A DNA stretch of 64,000 nt from Palsa-504 sp963789225. GTDB lineage: Bacteria > Actinomycetota > Actinomycetes > Streptosporangiales > Streptosporangiaceae. The notes below the pieces were generated by a model. The model was not told the DNA's origin. It saw nothing but the letters and a program-made list of their open reading frames with translations, and did no database searches. The translations under genes and the position numbers were made by a program. Shown in pieces: positions 18,721 to 28,244 of the stretch. Every line of letters begins with the position of its first letter. Positions within the stretch are counted from its first letter, which is position 1. The stretch lies in assembly GCA_963789225.1 (NCBI GenBank), contig CAWBKD010000046.1, forward strand, positions 1,187,611-1,251,610, given 5' to 3'.

Positions 18721-18824
18721 GCTGGCCAGAGTGGGCGGTATCGGGTGGGCTGGGCTACGGTTTAGTCGTTGGCTAAATCCTGACGGCTTACGGAGTCGGC
18801 ATACTCGTCACGCTGAACCTCGAT

Positions 18825-19838
18825 GTGGCGGACCTCGCGGCGACCAGGTTCGCGATGTCTCCGCTGTTCGAGACGCTCAGGGCGGTCCCGTTGCTGGCCC
18901 GCCCCGGCCAGTCCCCGCTGAACCTGCCCTGGGTGCGCTGGGCCCGGGCGGAGTTGGAGCGCCGCCCGCTGCGGCTGCCCCTGGTGTGGCCGCTGATCGT
19001 GAACGAGGGGCCGTTCGTGCCGGAATTCCTGTTCCCGGCGCCGGTCGGCAAGTCCCCCGCTCTTGCGGAAGAGCTAGCCCGCGTGTGCGCGACGCCGGCG
19101 GAGGCCGTGCGCGCGAGCTTGCGGCGCGTGTTCGGCGATGACGGGTGGCCGGAGGCCGCGACGGATCTGTTCGAGCGGCCGCAGGAGACCCTGGCCGAGG
19201 TAGCAGACGAGGTGGCCGAGTGCCATGACCGCCTGATCGCCCCGCACTGGGAGCGGCTGCGTTCGGTGCTCGACGCCGACGTCGCGTACCGGGGCGGGAT
19301 GCTCGCGGCCGGCGGCGCCCGGTCGCTGTTCTCCGACCTCCATCCCGACGTGCGCTGGTCCGCGGGCCAGCTGTTCCTTTCCGATTCGGAGATCTGGGAG
19401 TCGGACCGGGCCCAGGTCACACTGGGGCCAGACGGCCTGGTGCTGATGCCGAGCGTGTTCATCTGGCCGGACTGGGGGGTGAGCAGGGCCACTAGCACCC
19501 AGAGCACGCTGCTGTACCCGGCGCGGGGGGCCGCCACGGTGTGGCAAGCCGCCGGGGATTCGGGTTCGGATTCGGGTTCGGCTGCCCTCGGGGCGGTCGA
19601 GGCGTTGCTCGGCGCGCCGCGGGCCAGGCTGCTCGGCGCGCTGCGGTCACCGGCCACGACCAGCGCGCTGGCCCGCCGCTTCGGGGTCACCCCTTCGGCG
19701 GTTTCGCAGCACCTTGCGGTGCTGCACCGCGGCGGGCTGATCGACCGGCAGCGCAGCGGGCGGACGGTGCTATACCAGGCTTCTGAGCTGGGGGTCAGCC
19801 TGCTCGATCAGGCCCTGCTCCGGGCGGACGGCTCGTGA
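18825..19838 (+). CDS. ArsR-like regulator with DUF5937 domain
   Basis: A 337-residue regulator from a GTG start. The N-terminal 200 residues are the DUF5937 domain (FAMSPLFETLRAV; VWPLIVNEGPFVPEFLFP; LVLMPSVFIWPDWGV). The C-terminal winged helix is at about 265-330 (LGALRSPATTSALARRFGVTPSAVSQHLAVL, GLIDRQRSGRTVLYQ). It probably controls the divergent MFS gene and the dehydrogenase that follows with a 4-base overlap (GTGA). A second protein of this kind is at 40472-41464. Confidence 0.88.
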   Translation: MADLAATRFAMSPLFETLRAVPLLARPGQSPLNLPWVRWARAELERRPLRLPLVWPLIVNEGPFVPEFLFPAPVGKSPALAEELARVCATPAEAVRASLRRVFGDDGWPEAATDLFERPQETLAEVADEVAECHDRLIAPHWERLRSVLDADVAYRGGMLAAGGARSLFSDLHPDVRWSAGQLFLSDSEIWESDRAQVTLGPDGLVLMPSVFIWPDWGVSRATSTQSTLLYPARGAATVWQAAGDSGSDSGSAALGAVEALLGAPRARLLGALRSPATTSALARRFGVTPSAVSQHLAVLHRGGLIDRQRSGRTVLYQASELGVSLLDQALLRADGS

Positions 19839-20931
19839 GGGCGGTCACGTACTCCGGGTACGGGGTCATGCCGGCGGTCGCGGAGGTGGCTGATCCGGTC
19901 TGTCCCGCGGACGGGGTGGTCATCGCGGTGGGCGCGAGCGGGGTGTGCCGGTCGGACTGGCACGCCTGGCGGGGGCACGATCCGGTGGCGCTGCCGCACA
20001 TCGGGGGGCACGAGTTCGCCGGGGTGGTCGCGGCCGCCGGGCCCGAGGTGACCCGGTGGCGGGCCGGGGACCGGGTGACGGTGCCGTTCGTATGCGGGTG
20101 CGGGCGGTGTGAATTCTGCCTGGCCGGCGAGGCGCAGGTGTGCCCGCGGCAGACCCAGCCGGGGTTCACCGGGCCCGGATCGTTCGCGGAGCTGGTGGCG
20201 GTACACGCGGCCGACGCGAACCTGGTAGCGCTGCCGGCGTTGGTGGACTTCGTGACGGCGGCGTGCCTCGGCTGCCGGTTCGCCACGGCGTTCCGCGCTT
20301 TGACGGCCCATGGGCGGCTGCTTGGCGGCGAATGGCTGGCCGTGCACGGCTGTGGCGGGCTCGGGCTGTCGGCGGTGCTCATCGGGGCGGCGCTTGGGGC
20401 CCGGGTCGTGGCGGTGGACGTGGCCCCGGCGGCGCTGGATCGGGCGCGCGAGCTCGGGGCCGAGGTGGTGGTGGAGGCGTCCGAGGCTTTGGATCCTGCC
20501 GCGGCGGATCCCGTGGCGGTGATCGGCGAGGTCACCGGGGGCGGGGCGCACGTGTCGATCGACGCGCTCGGCTCGCCGGGTACGGCGGCCAACTCGGTCC
20601 GGTCGCTGCGCCGACGCGGGCGGCACGTCCAGGCCTGCTGCTTTCCGGGCCGACGCCGATGCCGATGGACGTGGTCATCGCGCGGGAGCTGGAGATCTAC
20701 GGCTCGCACGGGATGGCCGCCCGCGACTACCCGCCCATGATGGCGATGGTCGCGAACGGCACGCTGCGCCCCGGGCTGCTGATTGGCGCCCTGATCGGAC
20801 TAGAGGAAGTCGGCCGGGCGCTGGCCGCGATGGACGAGCTCAGCGCTACGGCCGGGATGACGGTGGTCGGGAGGATGACTACTCAGCGAAGGGGTCGAGA
20901 ACCTGGACTCCGGCCAACTCAAAGTCCTTGA
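19835..20931 (+). CDS. Zinc-dependent alcohol dehydrogenase, frameshifted near 20634
   Basis: A medium-chain dehydrogenase, about 350 residues when repaired. The catalytic zinc ligands are visible (GVCRSDWHAW, GGHEF), as are the four structural-zinc cysteines (CGCGRCEFCLAGEAQVC), and the Rossmann motif is HGCGGLGLSAV. At about 20634 a base is missing: HVQ(VG)LL should lead into SGPTPMPMDVVIARELEIYGS, which is in the next frame and runs to the end. The C-terminus overlaps the convergent PIN toxin gene; the natural stop could be at 20929-20931. It overlaps the regulator gene before it, so they form one operon. Confidence 0.85.
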
Positions 20932-21292
20932 CATTGCGGGTGACCACAGTCAAGCCATGCACTCGCGCCGTTGCTGCAATGAGTGCGTCGATCACCGGGA
21001 GGGGCTGCGCGTACTGCTGGCGACCCCAGGCAGTGGCGATCGGGAGGGTGACCGGGAGAACCCGGTCTTCGAACCCGGCCTGGACGTCCCCGAGCCAGCG
21101 TTCGAGGGCGAAAGCCTGGTCCCGGTCCCCGCGGCCGCGAACTCTCACGATTCCCTGCTCGATCTCGCCCAGAGTCAGCACCGACACGTGCAGGCGGTCT
21201 GGCGGCGTGGCCGCGATCCACTCGGCTACACGCGCCGTTGGCTGGCGTTTGCGCGTCTCAGACAGCACGTTAGTGTCAAGAAGGTAGGTCAC
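20879..21292 (-). CDS. vapC: PIN-domain ribonuclease toxin (VapC family)
   Basis: A 137-residue PIN domain with the acidic residues of VapC toxins: Asp6 in LLDTNVLSE, Glu near 43 (TLGEIEQG), Asp near 100 (VIDALIAATA) and Asp near 123 (RNVKDF). It is an RNA endonuclease that acts when free of its antitoxin. The start overlaps the antitoxin gene by 4 bases. The 3' end overlaps the convergent dehydrogenase gene by about 50 bases. Confidence 0.92.
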   Translation of the reverse strand: MTYLLDTNVLSETRKRQPTARVAEWIAATPPDRLHVSVLTLGEIEQGIVRVRGRGDRDQAFALERWLGDVQAGFEDRVLPVTLPIATAWGRQQYAQPLPVIDALIAATARVHGLTVVTRNVKDFELAGVQVLDPFAE

Positions 21293-21591
21293 GTGCCTAC
21301 CTCGAGATCGACCGCACGCCCGAGATCGGCCTTGCGCTCGGCCTCGACCTCTGCGAAGACATCAGCCATGCCGTCATCGAGCTTCGGACCGCCAAGCAGA
21401 ATGCCCGCAAGATCCACCGCAGGCCGAGTTAGCCTGCGGTACTCACTGATATCCACGACCACCGCGACATCTTCACCGTGCCTGGTGATGACCTGCGGCC
21501 CCTTGCTCGTAACCGCGCGGATCATCTCGCTGAAGCGCTGCTTGGCATCTTGGATTTGCCAGTGATCCGGAGTGGGTGACGACATGACCAC
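21289..21591 (-). CDS. Phd/YefM-type antitoxin
   Basis: A 100-residue antitoxin. The N-terminal domain is the DNA-binding Phd/YefM fold (WQIQDAKQRFSEMIRAVTSKG, VITRHGEDVAVVVDISEYRRL). The acidic, Leu-rich tail (LAGILLGGPKLDDGMADVFAE) should cover the toxin's active site. It is the first gene of the pair, as expected for autoregulation through the palindrome just upstream. Confidence 0.92.
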   Translation of the reverse strand: MVMSSPTPDHWQIQDAKQRFSEMIRAVTSKGPQVITRHGEDVAVVVDISEYRRLTRPAVDLAGILLGGPKLDDGMADVFAEVEAERKADLGRAVDLEVGT

Positions 21592-21600
21592 ATTCTCAAT

Positions 21601-21623
21601 CCTGTCTAGTCCTGTCTAGACAG
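21601..21623 (-). promoter_or_regulatory. Operator of the toxin-antitoxin operon
   Basis: A direct repeat CCTGTCTAG (21601-21609 and 21611-21619) whose second copy is the left half of the perfect 12-base palindrome CTGTCTAGACAG (21612-21623). It lies 10-32 bases upstream of the antitoxin start, the normal place for a Phd-type operator. Confidence 0.75.
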
Positions 21624-21677
21624 ACTACAGCCAACTAGCGCCCGACGTCGTTGCCGTACGGCCAGGCTGCGAACTAC

Positions 21678-23600
21678 TTAGCCCAAATGGGCGGCTAGCC
21701 AGTCGGCCATCGCGGACCTGGACTCGAAGGCGTGGTTGGTCAGGCCGTGGCTGCCGTCGGGGTCCAGCATCAGCTCGGCGCCCGGGGCCTCGCGGGCCAG
21801 GCGTTCGGCGTGGTAGGGCGGGATGAGGCGGTCCCGGCCGCCGTGCGCGACCAGCAGCGGGAGGGTGATCTGGGCGGCGGCGTGCTCGAGGGTCAGCGCG
21901 GCGGCCCGCTCGCGCGCCTCGGCCTCGGTGGCGGCGCCGGAGCGGTGCCGGAAGGTGGCGCGGGTCTGCGGCGGCAGCTCGTCCCAGTCCAGGTCGAAGC
22001 GGTACGGGCCGGCCAGCGCCACGGCGGCCCGCAGCCGCGGCTCGAACGCCGCGGACCTGGCCGCGTAGTAACCGCCGAGGCTCACCCCGAACCCGCCGAT
22101 CCGGCCGGGGTCGATTTCGTCGCGGCCTTGCAGGTAGTCCACCACCGCCGCGGTCACGCGCTCGTAGGCGGGCTCGATGGGCAGCTCGTATTCGGCTTCG
22201 CCCTGGCCGGGTCCGTCGATCGCGATCACCGCGAGGCCGCGGTTCAACAGGTATTCGGCGGTCGCCTGCAGCTCTTCCTTGACCGAGTCGAGGCCGGGCA
22301 TCATGATCACGACCGAGGGCCGACCATCGACGGAGGGAACGCGCAGGTACGCGGCCAGCGTCGTGTCCCGGTAGGGGATCCGGACGGGCTCGGCGGGCGG
22401 GTTCAGCGTCCCGGCGCCCTGGCGGAAATCGGCCACGGTGCGCTCGTGGGCCGCTCGCTGCTCGGCCGGGTGGTCGACGAAGACGAACTTGCCCCAGTGC
22501 CAGGCCAGGGCGGCCCGGCGCCAGGCCTCCCCCGCGGTCACCGTCTGACCTTTGGCTTCGGCGGTCTCGGCCAGCCGCTCATAACGCTGGGCGGTGCGGC
22601 CCCACTCCCGGCACCAGTCGTCCCAGCGCTCGATGCGCGCCATGGTCGCATGGAAGTCCGAATAGCTGGTGCCGTTCGCGACGAAGCGCGCCGCCCAGTG
22701 CGCGTTGGCCGCCTTGATCCGCTCGTCGGAGACATCCTGGACGGGGGTGTACAGGCCGGGGCGGCGGTCGGCGAACAGGTCGTTGTCGCCGGGCAGGGCC
22801 TTGTCCCTGGCGCGGGACAGGTCGCAGGCGGCAGTCAGGACCTGGGGGTGGTCGGCCAGGACGGGGCCATTCAGTAGATAGCCGTCGGGGCCCGCGATCA
22901 GCGAGCCGCTGATCCAGGAGACGCCGCGCTCGTCCTGGCAGCGGTCGGCCACCGCGACGAAGACCCCGTTGGTGGCGGCCGCGGCCTGCGCTTTGACCAC
23001 CTCGGCGGGGCGCTCGCCGGGCGAGCCAGCGTTCGGCCAGTTCACCGGGGCGGCGATGACGTCTGCGCCGGCCAGCGCGGGCAGCCGGACCCACTCGGGG
23101 AACTCGAGGTCGTAGCAGATCATGACGCCCACCCGGCCGAACTTCGTTTCGACCACCGGAGGCTGGTCGTCGCCGGGGGTGAAGACCAGCTTCTCCTTAT
23201 CCCACAGGTGGGCCTTGCGGTAGACCACGCGGGTGCCCGACGCGTCCACCACCGCCGCGCTGTTGTGCAGGCGGCCGCCTGCGCCACGCTCGCAGAAGCC
23301 GCCGACGATCACCAGGTCGTGCTCGGCGGCCAGGTCGCGCCACTGGCGCAGCGTGGCGTTGTCGTCGGCCGGGGAGGCGAGGCTCTCCGCTTCGGCGAAG
23401 GCCTTCTCGGCGTCGTCGCCGAAGACATAGCCGGAGTCGCACAGCTCGGGCAGCACCACCAGGCGCGCACCGGCGGCGGCCGCCCCGGCAACCGCGGTCG
23501 ACGCCGCTTGCCGGTTGGCGTCGGGCTCGCCGATGGTAATGGCCAGCTGGGCGACCGCGATGACGACCGGGTCCTTCGGGTCCTGCGGGGTGTCCACCAT
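21678..23600 (-). CDS. Nitrilase-superfamily / alpha-beta hydrolase fusion
   Basis: A 640-residue two-enzyme protein. Residues 10-290 are a carbon-nitrogen hydrolase with the Glu-Lys-Cys triad: E52 in LPELCDSG, K129 in YRKAHLW, C162 in ICYDLEFPEW. Residues about 300-640 are an alpha/beta hydrolase with a helical N-terminal section and the nucleophile elbow GVSLGG (Ser507), a late Asp (HGGRDRLIPP) and His (DGSHGLT). The second half looks like the 2,6-dihydroxypseudooxynicotine hydrolase group. Such a fusion suggests consecutive steps on one substrate, for example cleavage of a C-C or ester bond and of the resulting amide. The protein is probably cytoplasmic; the substrate is not known. Confidence 0.85.
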   Translation of the reverse strand: MVDTPQDPKDPVVIAVAQLAITIGEPDANRQAASTAVAGAAAAGARLVVLPELCDSGYVFGDDAEKAFAEAESLASPADDNATLRQWRDLAAEHDLVIVGGFCERGAGGRLHNSAAVVDASGTRVVYRKAHLWDKEKLVFTPGDDQPPVVETKFGRVGVMICYDLEFPEWVRLPALAGADVIAAPVNWPNAGSPGERPAEVVKAQAAAATNGVFVAVADRCQDERGVSWISGSLIAGPDGYLLNGPVLADHPQVLTAACDLSRARDKALPGDNDLFADRRPGLYTPVQDVSDERIKAANAHWAARFVANGTSYSDFHATMARIERWDDWCREWGRTAQRYERLAETAEAKGQTVTAGEAWRRAALAWHWGKFVFVDHPAEQRAAHERTVADFRQGAGTLNPPAEPVRIPYRDTTLAAYLRVPSVDGRPSVVIMMPGLDSVKEELQATAEYLLNRGLAVIAIDGPGQGEAEYELPIEPAYERVTAAVVDYLQGRDEIDPGRIGGFGVSLGGYYAARSAAFEPRLRAAVALAGPYRFDLDWDELPPQTRATFRHRSGAATEAEARERAAALTLEHAAAQITLPLLVAHGGRDRLIPPYHAERLAREAPGAELMLDPDGSHGLTNHAFESRSAMADWLAAHLG

Positions 23601-23708
23601 GCGCTCCGTTCGCCGTCCTTCCAGGCCATGTAAACACCTGCGCCGGTGGGCCTACTCGCCGGGATCCCGTACCGTCGACGGAGAGGATCTTCGGAAGGAA
23701 GGCTGGCG

Positions 23709-25334
23709 GTGACGCAACACTCGGATGTCGTGGTGGTGGGTGGCGGGCACAACGGGCTGGTCGCGGCGGCCTACCTGGCCCGCGCGGGGCTGACCACAGT
23801 GGTGTGCGAGCGGCGCGACGTGGTGGGCGGCGCGGCCGTCAGCGAGCACCCGTTCGGGCCGGACTACACGGTGACTTCGCTGTCCTACGTGGTCTCGCTG
23901 ATGCCGCCGGACCTGGTGCGCGACCTTCGGCTCGACCAGCAGGGGTACCACGTGTACCCGCAGGGACCCTACTTCGCGCCGCGGGCGGACGGGCGGTACC
24001 TGCGGCTGCCCGACGACCCGGGGCAGCGGCACGCCGAGATCGCCAAGTTCTCCGAGCGCGACGCTGACGCGTACCCCCGGTACGACCGGCACCTGGCCGA
24101 GCTCGGGCAGGTGCTCGGGCCGCTCCTGCACCAGATCCCGCCGCGCCTCGGGTCACGCCGGCCGCTGGAACTGGTGCGGCAGGCGCGGCTGCTGCTCCAG
24201 TTGCGGGGCGTCCGCGAACGCAGCGCGGTCGACGTGGTCCGGCTGCTCACGGGCAGCATCGCGGACCTGCTGGACGGGTACTTCGAGAGCGACGCGCTGC
24301 TGGGCCTGCTGTCCGTATCCGGGGTGATCGGCACGTGGGCCGGCCCGCGGTCGGCGGGGACCGCGTACGTGATGCTGCACCACCACATCGGCGAGACCGC
24401 CTGGGGGTTCCCGCGCGGCGGCATGGGCGCGGTCAGCGGCGCGCTGGCCGGGGCGGCCCGGACGTTCGGGGCCCAGATCAGGACCGGAGCGGAGGTCGCG
24501 CGCATCCGCACCAAAGACGGCCGGGTCACCGGGGTGGACCTGGCCAGCGGGGAATCGATCGACGCGCCGGTGGTCGTCACGACCGCGCACCCCCAGATCT
24601 CGTTCCTGCGCCTGCTGGACCCGGCGGAGCTGCCCGCCGGGTTCGTCGACGACATCCGCGGCTGGCGCACCCGCAGCGGGACGGTGAAGATCAACCTGGC
24701 GCTGGACCGGCTGCCGGTGTTTTCCGCGTACCCGGATCCCGACCCTTCGGTCTACGGCGGCACGATCGTCCTCGCCGAGTCGCTCGACGACATCGAGAAC
24801 GCGTTCCAGCAGGCCGTCGCGGGCAAGCCGGCCGAGCTGCCGTTCGCCGACATCTGCATCCCGAGCGTGTTCGACGATTCGCTGGCGCCCGCCGGGCAGC
24901 ACATCATGTCGATGTTCACCCAGTGGGTGCCGCACACCTACGCCGACTCCCCCGAAGAGGCCGAGCTGAAGGCGTACGCCGACCGGGTGCTCGCCCGGGT
25001 GGAGGCGGTCGCGCCCGGGTTCACCAGCTCGGTGCTGCACCGGCAGGTGATCGGGCCGCACGAGATGCAGGAGGAGTACGGGCTGGTCGGCGGGAACATC
25101 TTCCACGGCGAGCTGTCGCTGGGGCAGATGTTCCACGCCAGGCCCGCCGCGGGCTACGCCGACCTGCGCACCCCGGTCCGCGGCCTGTACCAGGCCGGGT
25201 CCGCCACGCACGGGGGCGGCGGGGTGACCGGCATCCCCGGGCGCAACGTGGTCAGGCAGGTCCTCGCCGACCGCCGGACCGAACGCTGGCGCCGGACCGG
25301 ACGATCAGCGAAGGCGGCCGTCACCCGTGGTTGA
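23709..25334 (+). CDS. Phytoene-desaturase-like FAD oxidoreductase (PYROXD2 type)
   Basis: A 541-residue flavoprotein. The dinucleotide motif is VVVVGGGHNGLVAAAYLARAG near residue 8, followed by the second motif VVCERRDVVGGAA. The C-terminal FAD segment is GLYQAGSATHGGGGVTGIPGRN, typical of the carotenoid desaturase/PYROXD2 group. The GTG at 23709 is chosen because GGAAGG stands right before it and the flavin motif starts at once. The substrate is unknown; no carotenoid genes are near. The 3' end overlaps the convergent TasA-cluster gene by 14 bases. Confidence 0.9.
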   Translation: MTQHSDVVVVGGGHNGLVAAAYLARAGLTTVVCERRDVVGGAAVSEHPFGPDYTVTSLSYVVSLMPPDLVRDLRLDQQGYHVYPQGPYFAPRADGRYLRLPDDPGQRHAEIAKFSERDADAYPRYDRHLAELGQVLGPLLHQIPPRLGSRRPLELVRQARLLLQLRGVRERSAVDVVRLLTGSIADLLDGYFESDALLGLLSVSGVIGTWAGPRSAGTAYVMLHHHIGETAWGFPRGGMGAVSGALAGAARTFGAQIRTGAEVARIRTKDGRVTGVDLASGESIDAPVVVTTAHPQISFLRLLDPAELPAGFVDDIRGWRTRSGTVKINLALDRLPVFSAYPDPDPSVYGGTIVLAESLDDIENAFQQAVAGKPAELPFADICIPSVFDDSLAPAGQHIMSMFTQWVPHTYADSPEEAELKAYADRVLARVEAVAPGFTSSVLHRQVIGPHEMQEEYGLVGGNIFHGELSLGQMFHARPAAGYADLRTPVRGLYQAGSATHGGGGVTGIPGRNVVRQVLADRRTERWRRTGRSAKAAVTRG

Positions 25335-26376
25335 TCTCGATCTCGATCGTCGCGTACGCGGCGCTGGTCCCGAGGGTCGTCGCGATCGCGGTCGAGGACG
25401 CGGAGGAGCTGAACCATGAACCGTGCACCGTGGATCCGGAGGCATCGAGGGCCGCATACCCACTCGGCGTGCTCATGGTGGTCTTGGTAGCTAGCCCGAC
25501 GAAGAATATCTCGCCATCGCTGGAGCTGGCGCCGGTGAGGGTGCTCCCGGTGGCGGCGCTGCCGGAGCCGACGCTGACCGCAGATTGCGTGACGGGACTG
25601 CCGGACTTATCGCCGGACAGTTGCACCACGTCGATCGTGGTGGCCACGTTGTTCCCGGCGGTGAACGCGACCGTGACGGTTCCGCCAGCGGTCCCGCTTC
25701 CGGTGGCGCGGTAGGCCCACAGTTCGTATTTCGCAGGGCTGCTGAACGCCTCGGAGTTGACCAGGGCGGGAGTGCCGCTGATCGCGGTTCCGGATACCGA
25801 GCTGACGCCGAGAGTGGTGCTCGATCCCTGGCGGTAGATGAGGATCAGCAGGTCGGCGCCGCTGGTGGTCGTCACGGACGTAACCGAGGAGGAGCTGCTT
25901 CCTGAGACGCTGTCTGTGGCGTCGGCGAGGAGCGTCGCGCTCACCACGGCGTACGTGGTCGCGCTCGCCGTGACCGATGAGCTCCGCCAGCTGTTGTAGG
26001 CGGTGGTCAGGGTCCAGGTGTAGGCGGTCTTGGCTGACAGGCCGGTGGCGGTGCAGGTGGTCGTGGCCGCCGACGGGGTGGCCGAGCAGCCGGCCAGCGT
26101 GCCCGGGGACTGGGACAGCGTATAACCGGTCAGCGTCGCGGGGGCCGTCCAGGACAGGGTGGCGGTCGTGGTTGACGCGGCGGTCGCGGTGAAGCCGGTC
26201 GGGGCCGCGATCGTGGCCGCGGTCACCGCCGCGGTCGGCGCCGTGGGGGTGGCGGAGAACAGGGCGAGGGCCTCACCGGGCACCGACAGCGCGATCGCCA
26301 GGCCGAGGATCAGGCTGACCGGGACAACCCAGCGGCGCAGCCGGGCGGCGGCGGGCGGACAACGGGCGGGTCTCAC
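25321..26376 (-). CDS. Secreted Fn3-domain protein with SipW-type signal peptide
   Basis: A 351-residue exported protein. A long basic N-terminus leads to the hydrophobic segment VSLILGLAIALSVPGEAL, followed by ALFSATPT, as in SipW-processed signal peptides. Residues about 55-145 form a fibronectin-III domain (GFTATAASTTTATLSWTAP); the rest is a Ser/Thr-rich beta domain (TSGADLLILIYRQGSST, VVQLSGDKSGSPV). The start is GTG at 26376, one base after the stop of the TasA-like gene before it, so the two are translationally coupled. It is the last gene of the fibre locus and probably a surface or matrix protein. Confidence 0.8.
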   Translation of the reverse strand: MRPARCPPAAARLRRWVVPVSLILGLAIALSVPGEALALFSATPTAPTAAVTAATIAAPTGFTATAASTTTATLSWTAPATLTGYTLSQSPGTLAGCSATPSAATTTCTATGLSAKTAYTWTLTTAYNSWRSSSVTASATTYAVVSATLLADATDSVSGSSSSSVTSVTTTSGADLLILIYRQGSSTTLGVSSVSGTAISGTPALVNSEAFSSPAKYELWAYRATGSGTAGGTVTVAFTAGNNVATTIDVVQLSGDKSGSPVTQSAVSVGSGSAATGSTLTGASSSDGEIFFVGLATKTTMSTPSGYAALDASGSTVHGSWFSSSASSTAIATTLGTSAAYATIEIEINHG

Positions 26377-26377
26377 G

Positions 26378-27064
26378 TTAGCTCCAACTGAACGATCCGC
26401 TTGGCGTGCACGGCGAGCCCGCGGTCGTGGTCGCGCAGGACAGGGTGTTGTTGCCTGACTGGACTGCGTGCGTGGTCAGCAACACCTGGGCGGCTCCGCC
26501 CTGGTATCCGGTGGTTGACGTGGTCGGCAGCTTCACCGAGACGCTGAACGCGACGGTGGCGCTGGTGAGCGCGCTGGTGCTGATCAACTCGTTGTCGAGC
26601 TCGTAGCAAGACGACCCGGACGGCGCGCCGCCGGGGCAGGTCGTGGCGGCCGACGGCACGCTATAGGTGACCGAGGGGCTGGAGGACGTGATGGTGAGCT
26701 GCAGGTCATGGCTGGAGTCGGACGGGTTGAACAGCTTGGTGCCACCGGTGCCCGCCTGGGTCTCGACCAGGACGTTGACGGCCAGGTACGCGGACGCCGG
26801 TCCCGCGTAGGTAGTGGTGAAGGTGCAGGTCACCGCCGTGGCGTTGGGGAGCAGGTTGCTCACAGGGCAGTTGGTGACAGAGCTGTTGGAAAGCGTCACC
26901 GTAGTTGCGGTAAAGGAGTTGCCCGAGCTGGCCAGCGAGTTGCTAAGGCTTCCGAAGGCCACGCCGCTCGCGGTAAGCGTTAGCGCCACAGCGGACCCGG
27001 CCAGACCTATCCCGACCACCGGCCAGCGTCGCTTCAGCAGTACCGCGCCGTGGCGCGTACGCAC
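26378..27064 (-). CDS. TasA/camelysin-like secreted protein 2
   Basis: A 228-residue exported protein. The GTG at 27064 is chosen because GGAGGT lies 6 bases before it; upstream codons are spurious. After KRRWPVVGIGLAGSAVALTLTASGVAFG the cleaved part reads SLSNSLASSGNSFTATTVTL, the pattern NSF(T)AxTV seen after SipW-type signal peptides. The mature part is Ser/Thr-rich beta sheet with cysteine pairs (VTNCPVSN/VTCTF; TTCPGG/SSCYEL; LSCATT/SPCTPS). It shares the ending HAVQSGNN with the next protein, so the two are paralogues. Probably a fibre or matrix subunit. Confidence 0.8.
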   Translation of the reverse strand: MRTRHGAVLLKRRWPVVGIGLAGSAVALTLTASGVAFGSLSNSLASSGNSFTATTVTLSNSSVTNCPVSNLLPNATAVTCTFTTTYAGPASAYLAVNVLVETQAGTGGTKLFNPSDSSHDLQLTITSSSPSVTYSVPSAATTCPGGAPSGSSCYELDNELISTSALTSATVAFSVSVKLPTTSTTGYQGGAAQVLLTTHAVQSGNNTLSCATTTAGSPCTPSGSFSWS

Positions 27065-27171
27065 CTTGTCACCTCCGGGCGATGCATTCCGGCCGGCCCA
27101 GGCGGGCCCCGGCGTGGACCGCCGGGAGGGGAGCGGCGTAGCAGCCGCTCCCCTCCCGGACGCCTGCAGGC

Positions 27172-27872
27172 TCAGCTCCAGGCGAATCCGGAGGCGGCGT
27201 TGCACTGCTGGCCGACCGCGCACGCGCCCGGCAGCGCGTTGTTGCCGGACTGCACGGCGTGGAACGTCAGCGTCACCGAGGCGCTGCCGCCCTGGTAGGT
27301 GTTCCCGCTCGCGATGGGGAGGGCGTAGTCGAGCGTGAAGCTTTCTGCGGTATTGGTGGTCGCCGCGGTGGTGTTTATGAGCAGGTTCGGCGTGGTGCTT
27401 CTGGCTGGCAGGGACGTTGAGGTGCCGCCCTGCGCCACGTAAGTGGTGCCGGCCGTGGGCGCGGTGCTGGTCAGGAAGGTGGTGGACCCGGCCTTCAGGT
27501 AGAGCTGGAGGCCGGTGGCGGTGCCGTCATAGAGCGGCGTCGAGCCGTTACTGACCGTCACGTCGACCGCGAGCCAGGCGTTAGCGCTGCCGGTGTACTT
27601 CACGTTGTAGGTGCACGTGGTGTCGGCCTTGCTGCCGATCGGGGCGCCAGCTGAGGAATCGCCCGGCACCATGTTCGTGATCGTGCAGGTGACGGACGTA
27701 GGAGTGCCTGGCTCCTGACGGTGACGGTCCCGGCGGTGAAGCTATTGGCGCTGCTGGTCCCGCTGCCACTGAACAGGCCGAACGATACGCCGCCGATCAG
27801 GGCCGCCACTGCCCCTAGCGTCACTACTACGCCCCCGGCGAGCGCCAGCCGTATTTTGACCGACCTTGTCAT
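27172..27872 (-). CDS. TasA/camelysin-like secreted protein 1, frameshifted near 27705
   Basis: About 233 residues when repaired. The first frame gives MTRSVKIRLALAGGVVVTLG, the hydrophobic segment, and FGLFSGSGTSSANSFTAGTV, a textbook SipW-type signal region. The frame then breaks near 27705 by a missing base; EPGTPTSVTCTITNMVPG in the next frame continues into VKYTGSANAWLAVDVTV and ends HAVQSGNNALPGACA...GFAWS, like its paralogue downstream. Gene order and shared ends point to two tandem subunits of one structure. The frameshift may be an assembly error. Confidence 0.78.
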
Positions 27873-27941
27873 TCCATTCCCCCGTAAACCTATTTTTGCC
27901 GATTTCAGAATTACTTTTTCCGGCCCAGCAATTCTACGAAT

Positions 27942-28150
27942 TTCTCAGGCGTTCTGGTAGTCCTGGCGCTTCCGGTCATTGGCGACGCGGAACAGAGAAC
28001 CGGCCAGGAACCAGAGCACTGTCGAAGCGATAAGCATGCCGAGCGCTTTCCTGGGACCGATACTTCGCCCGCCAAGTGGCGAACCCGTTCCGCAAACGGT
28101 TGCAGGACGGGAGCACGCACCAGGTAAAGACCTATCAAACTATCTGGAAT
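27942..28150 (-). pseudogene. Second sipW copy with internal deletion
   Basis: 27942-28043 is about 88% identical to the 3' end of the intact sipW (29296-29394), including the end NGRKRQDYQNA in altered form. 28044-28150 matches the sequence upstream of sipW (29965-30084), about 93% identical. The roughly 570 bases between, which hold the signal sequence, the catalytic Ser and His, are gone. So a whole sipW unit was duplicated and one copy lost its core. Confidence 0.85.
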
Positions 28151-28244
28151 AAGCGCTCTTCCGCCCAGATGGAATCACGAAAATGACCATTCGGCCCGGG
28201 ATACAAAGGGCGCCGCTGCCCACCAACAGCGGCGCCTGTGGCAG

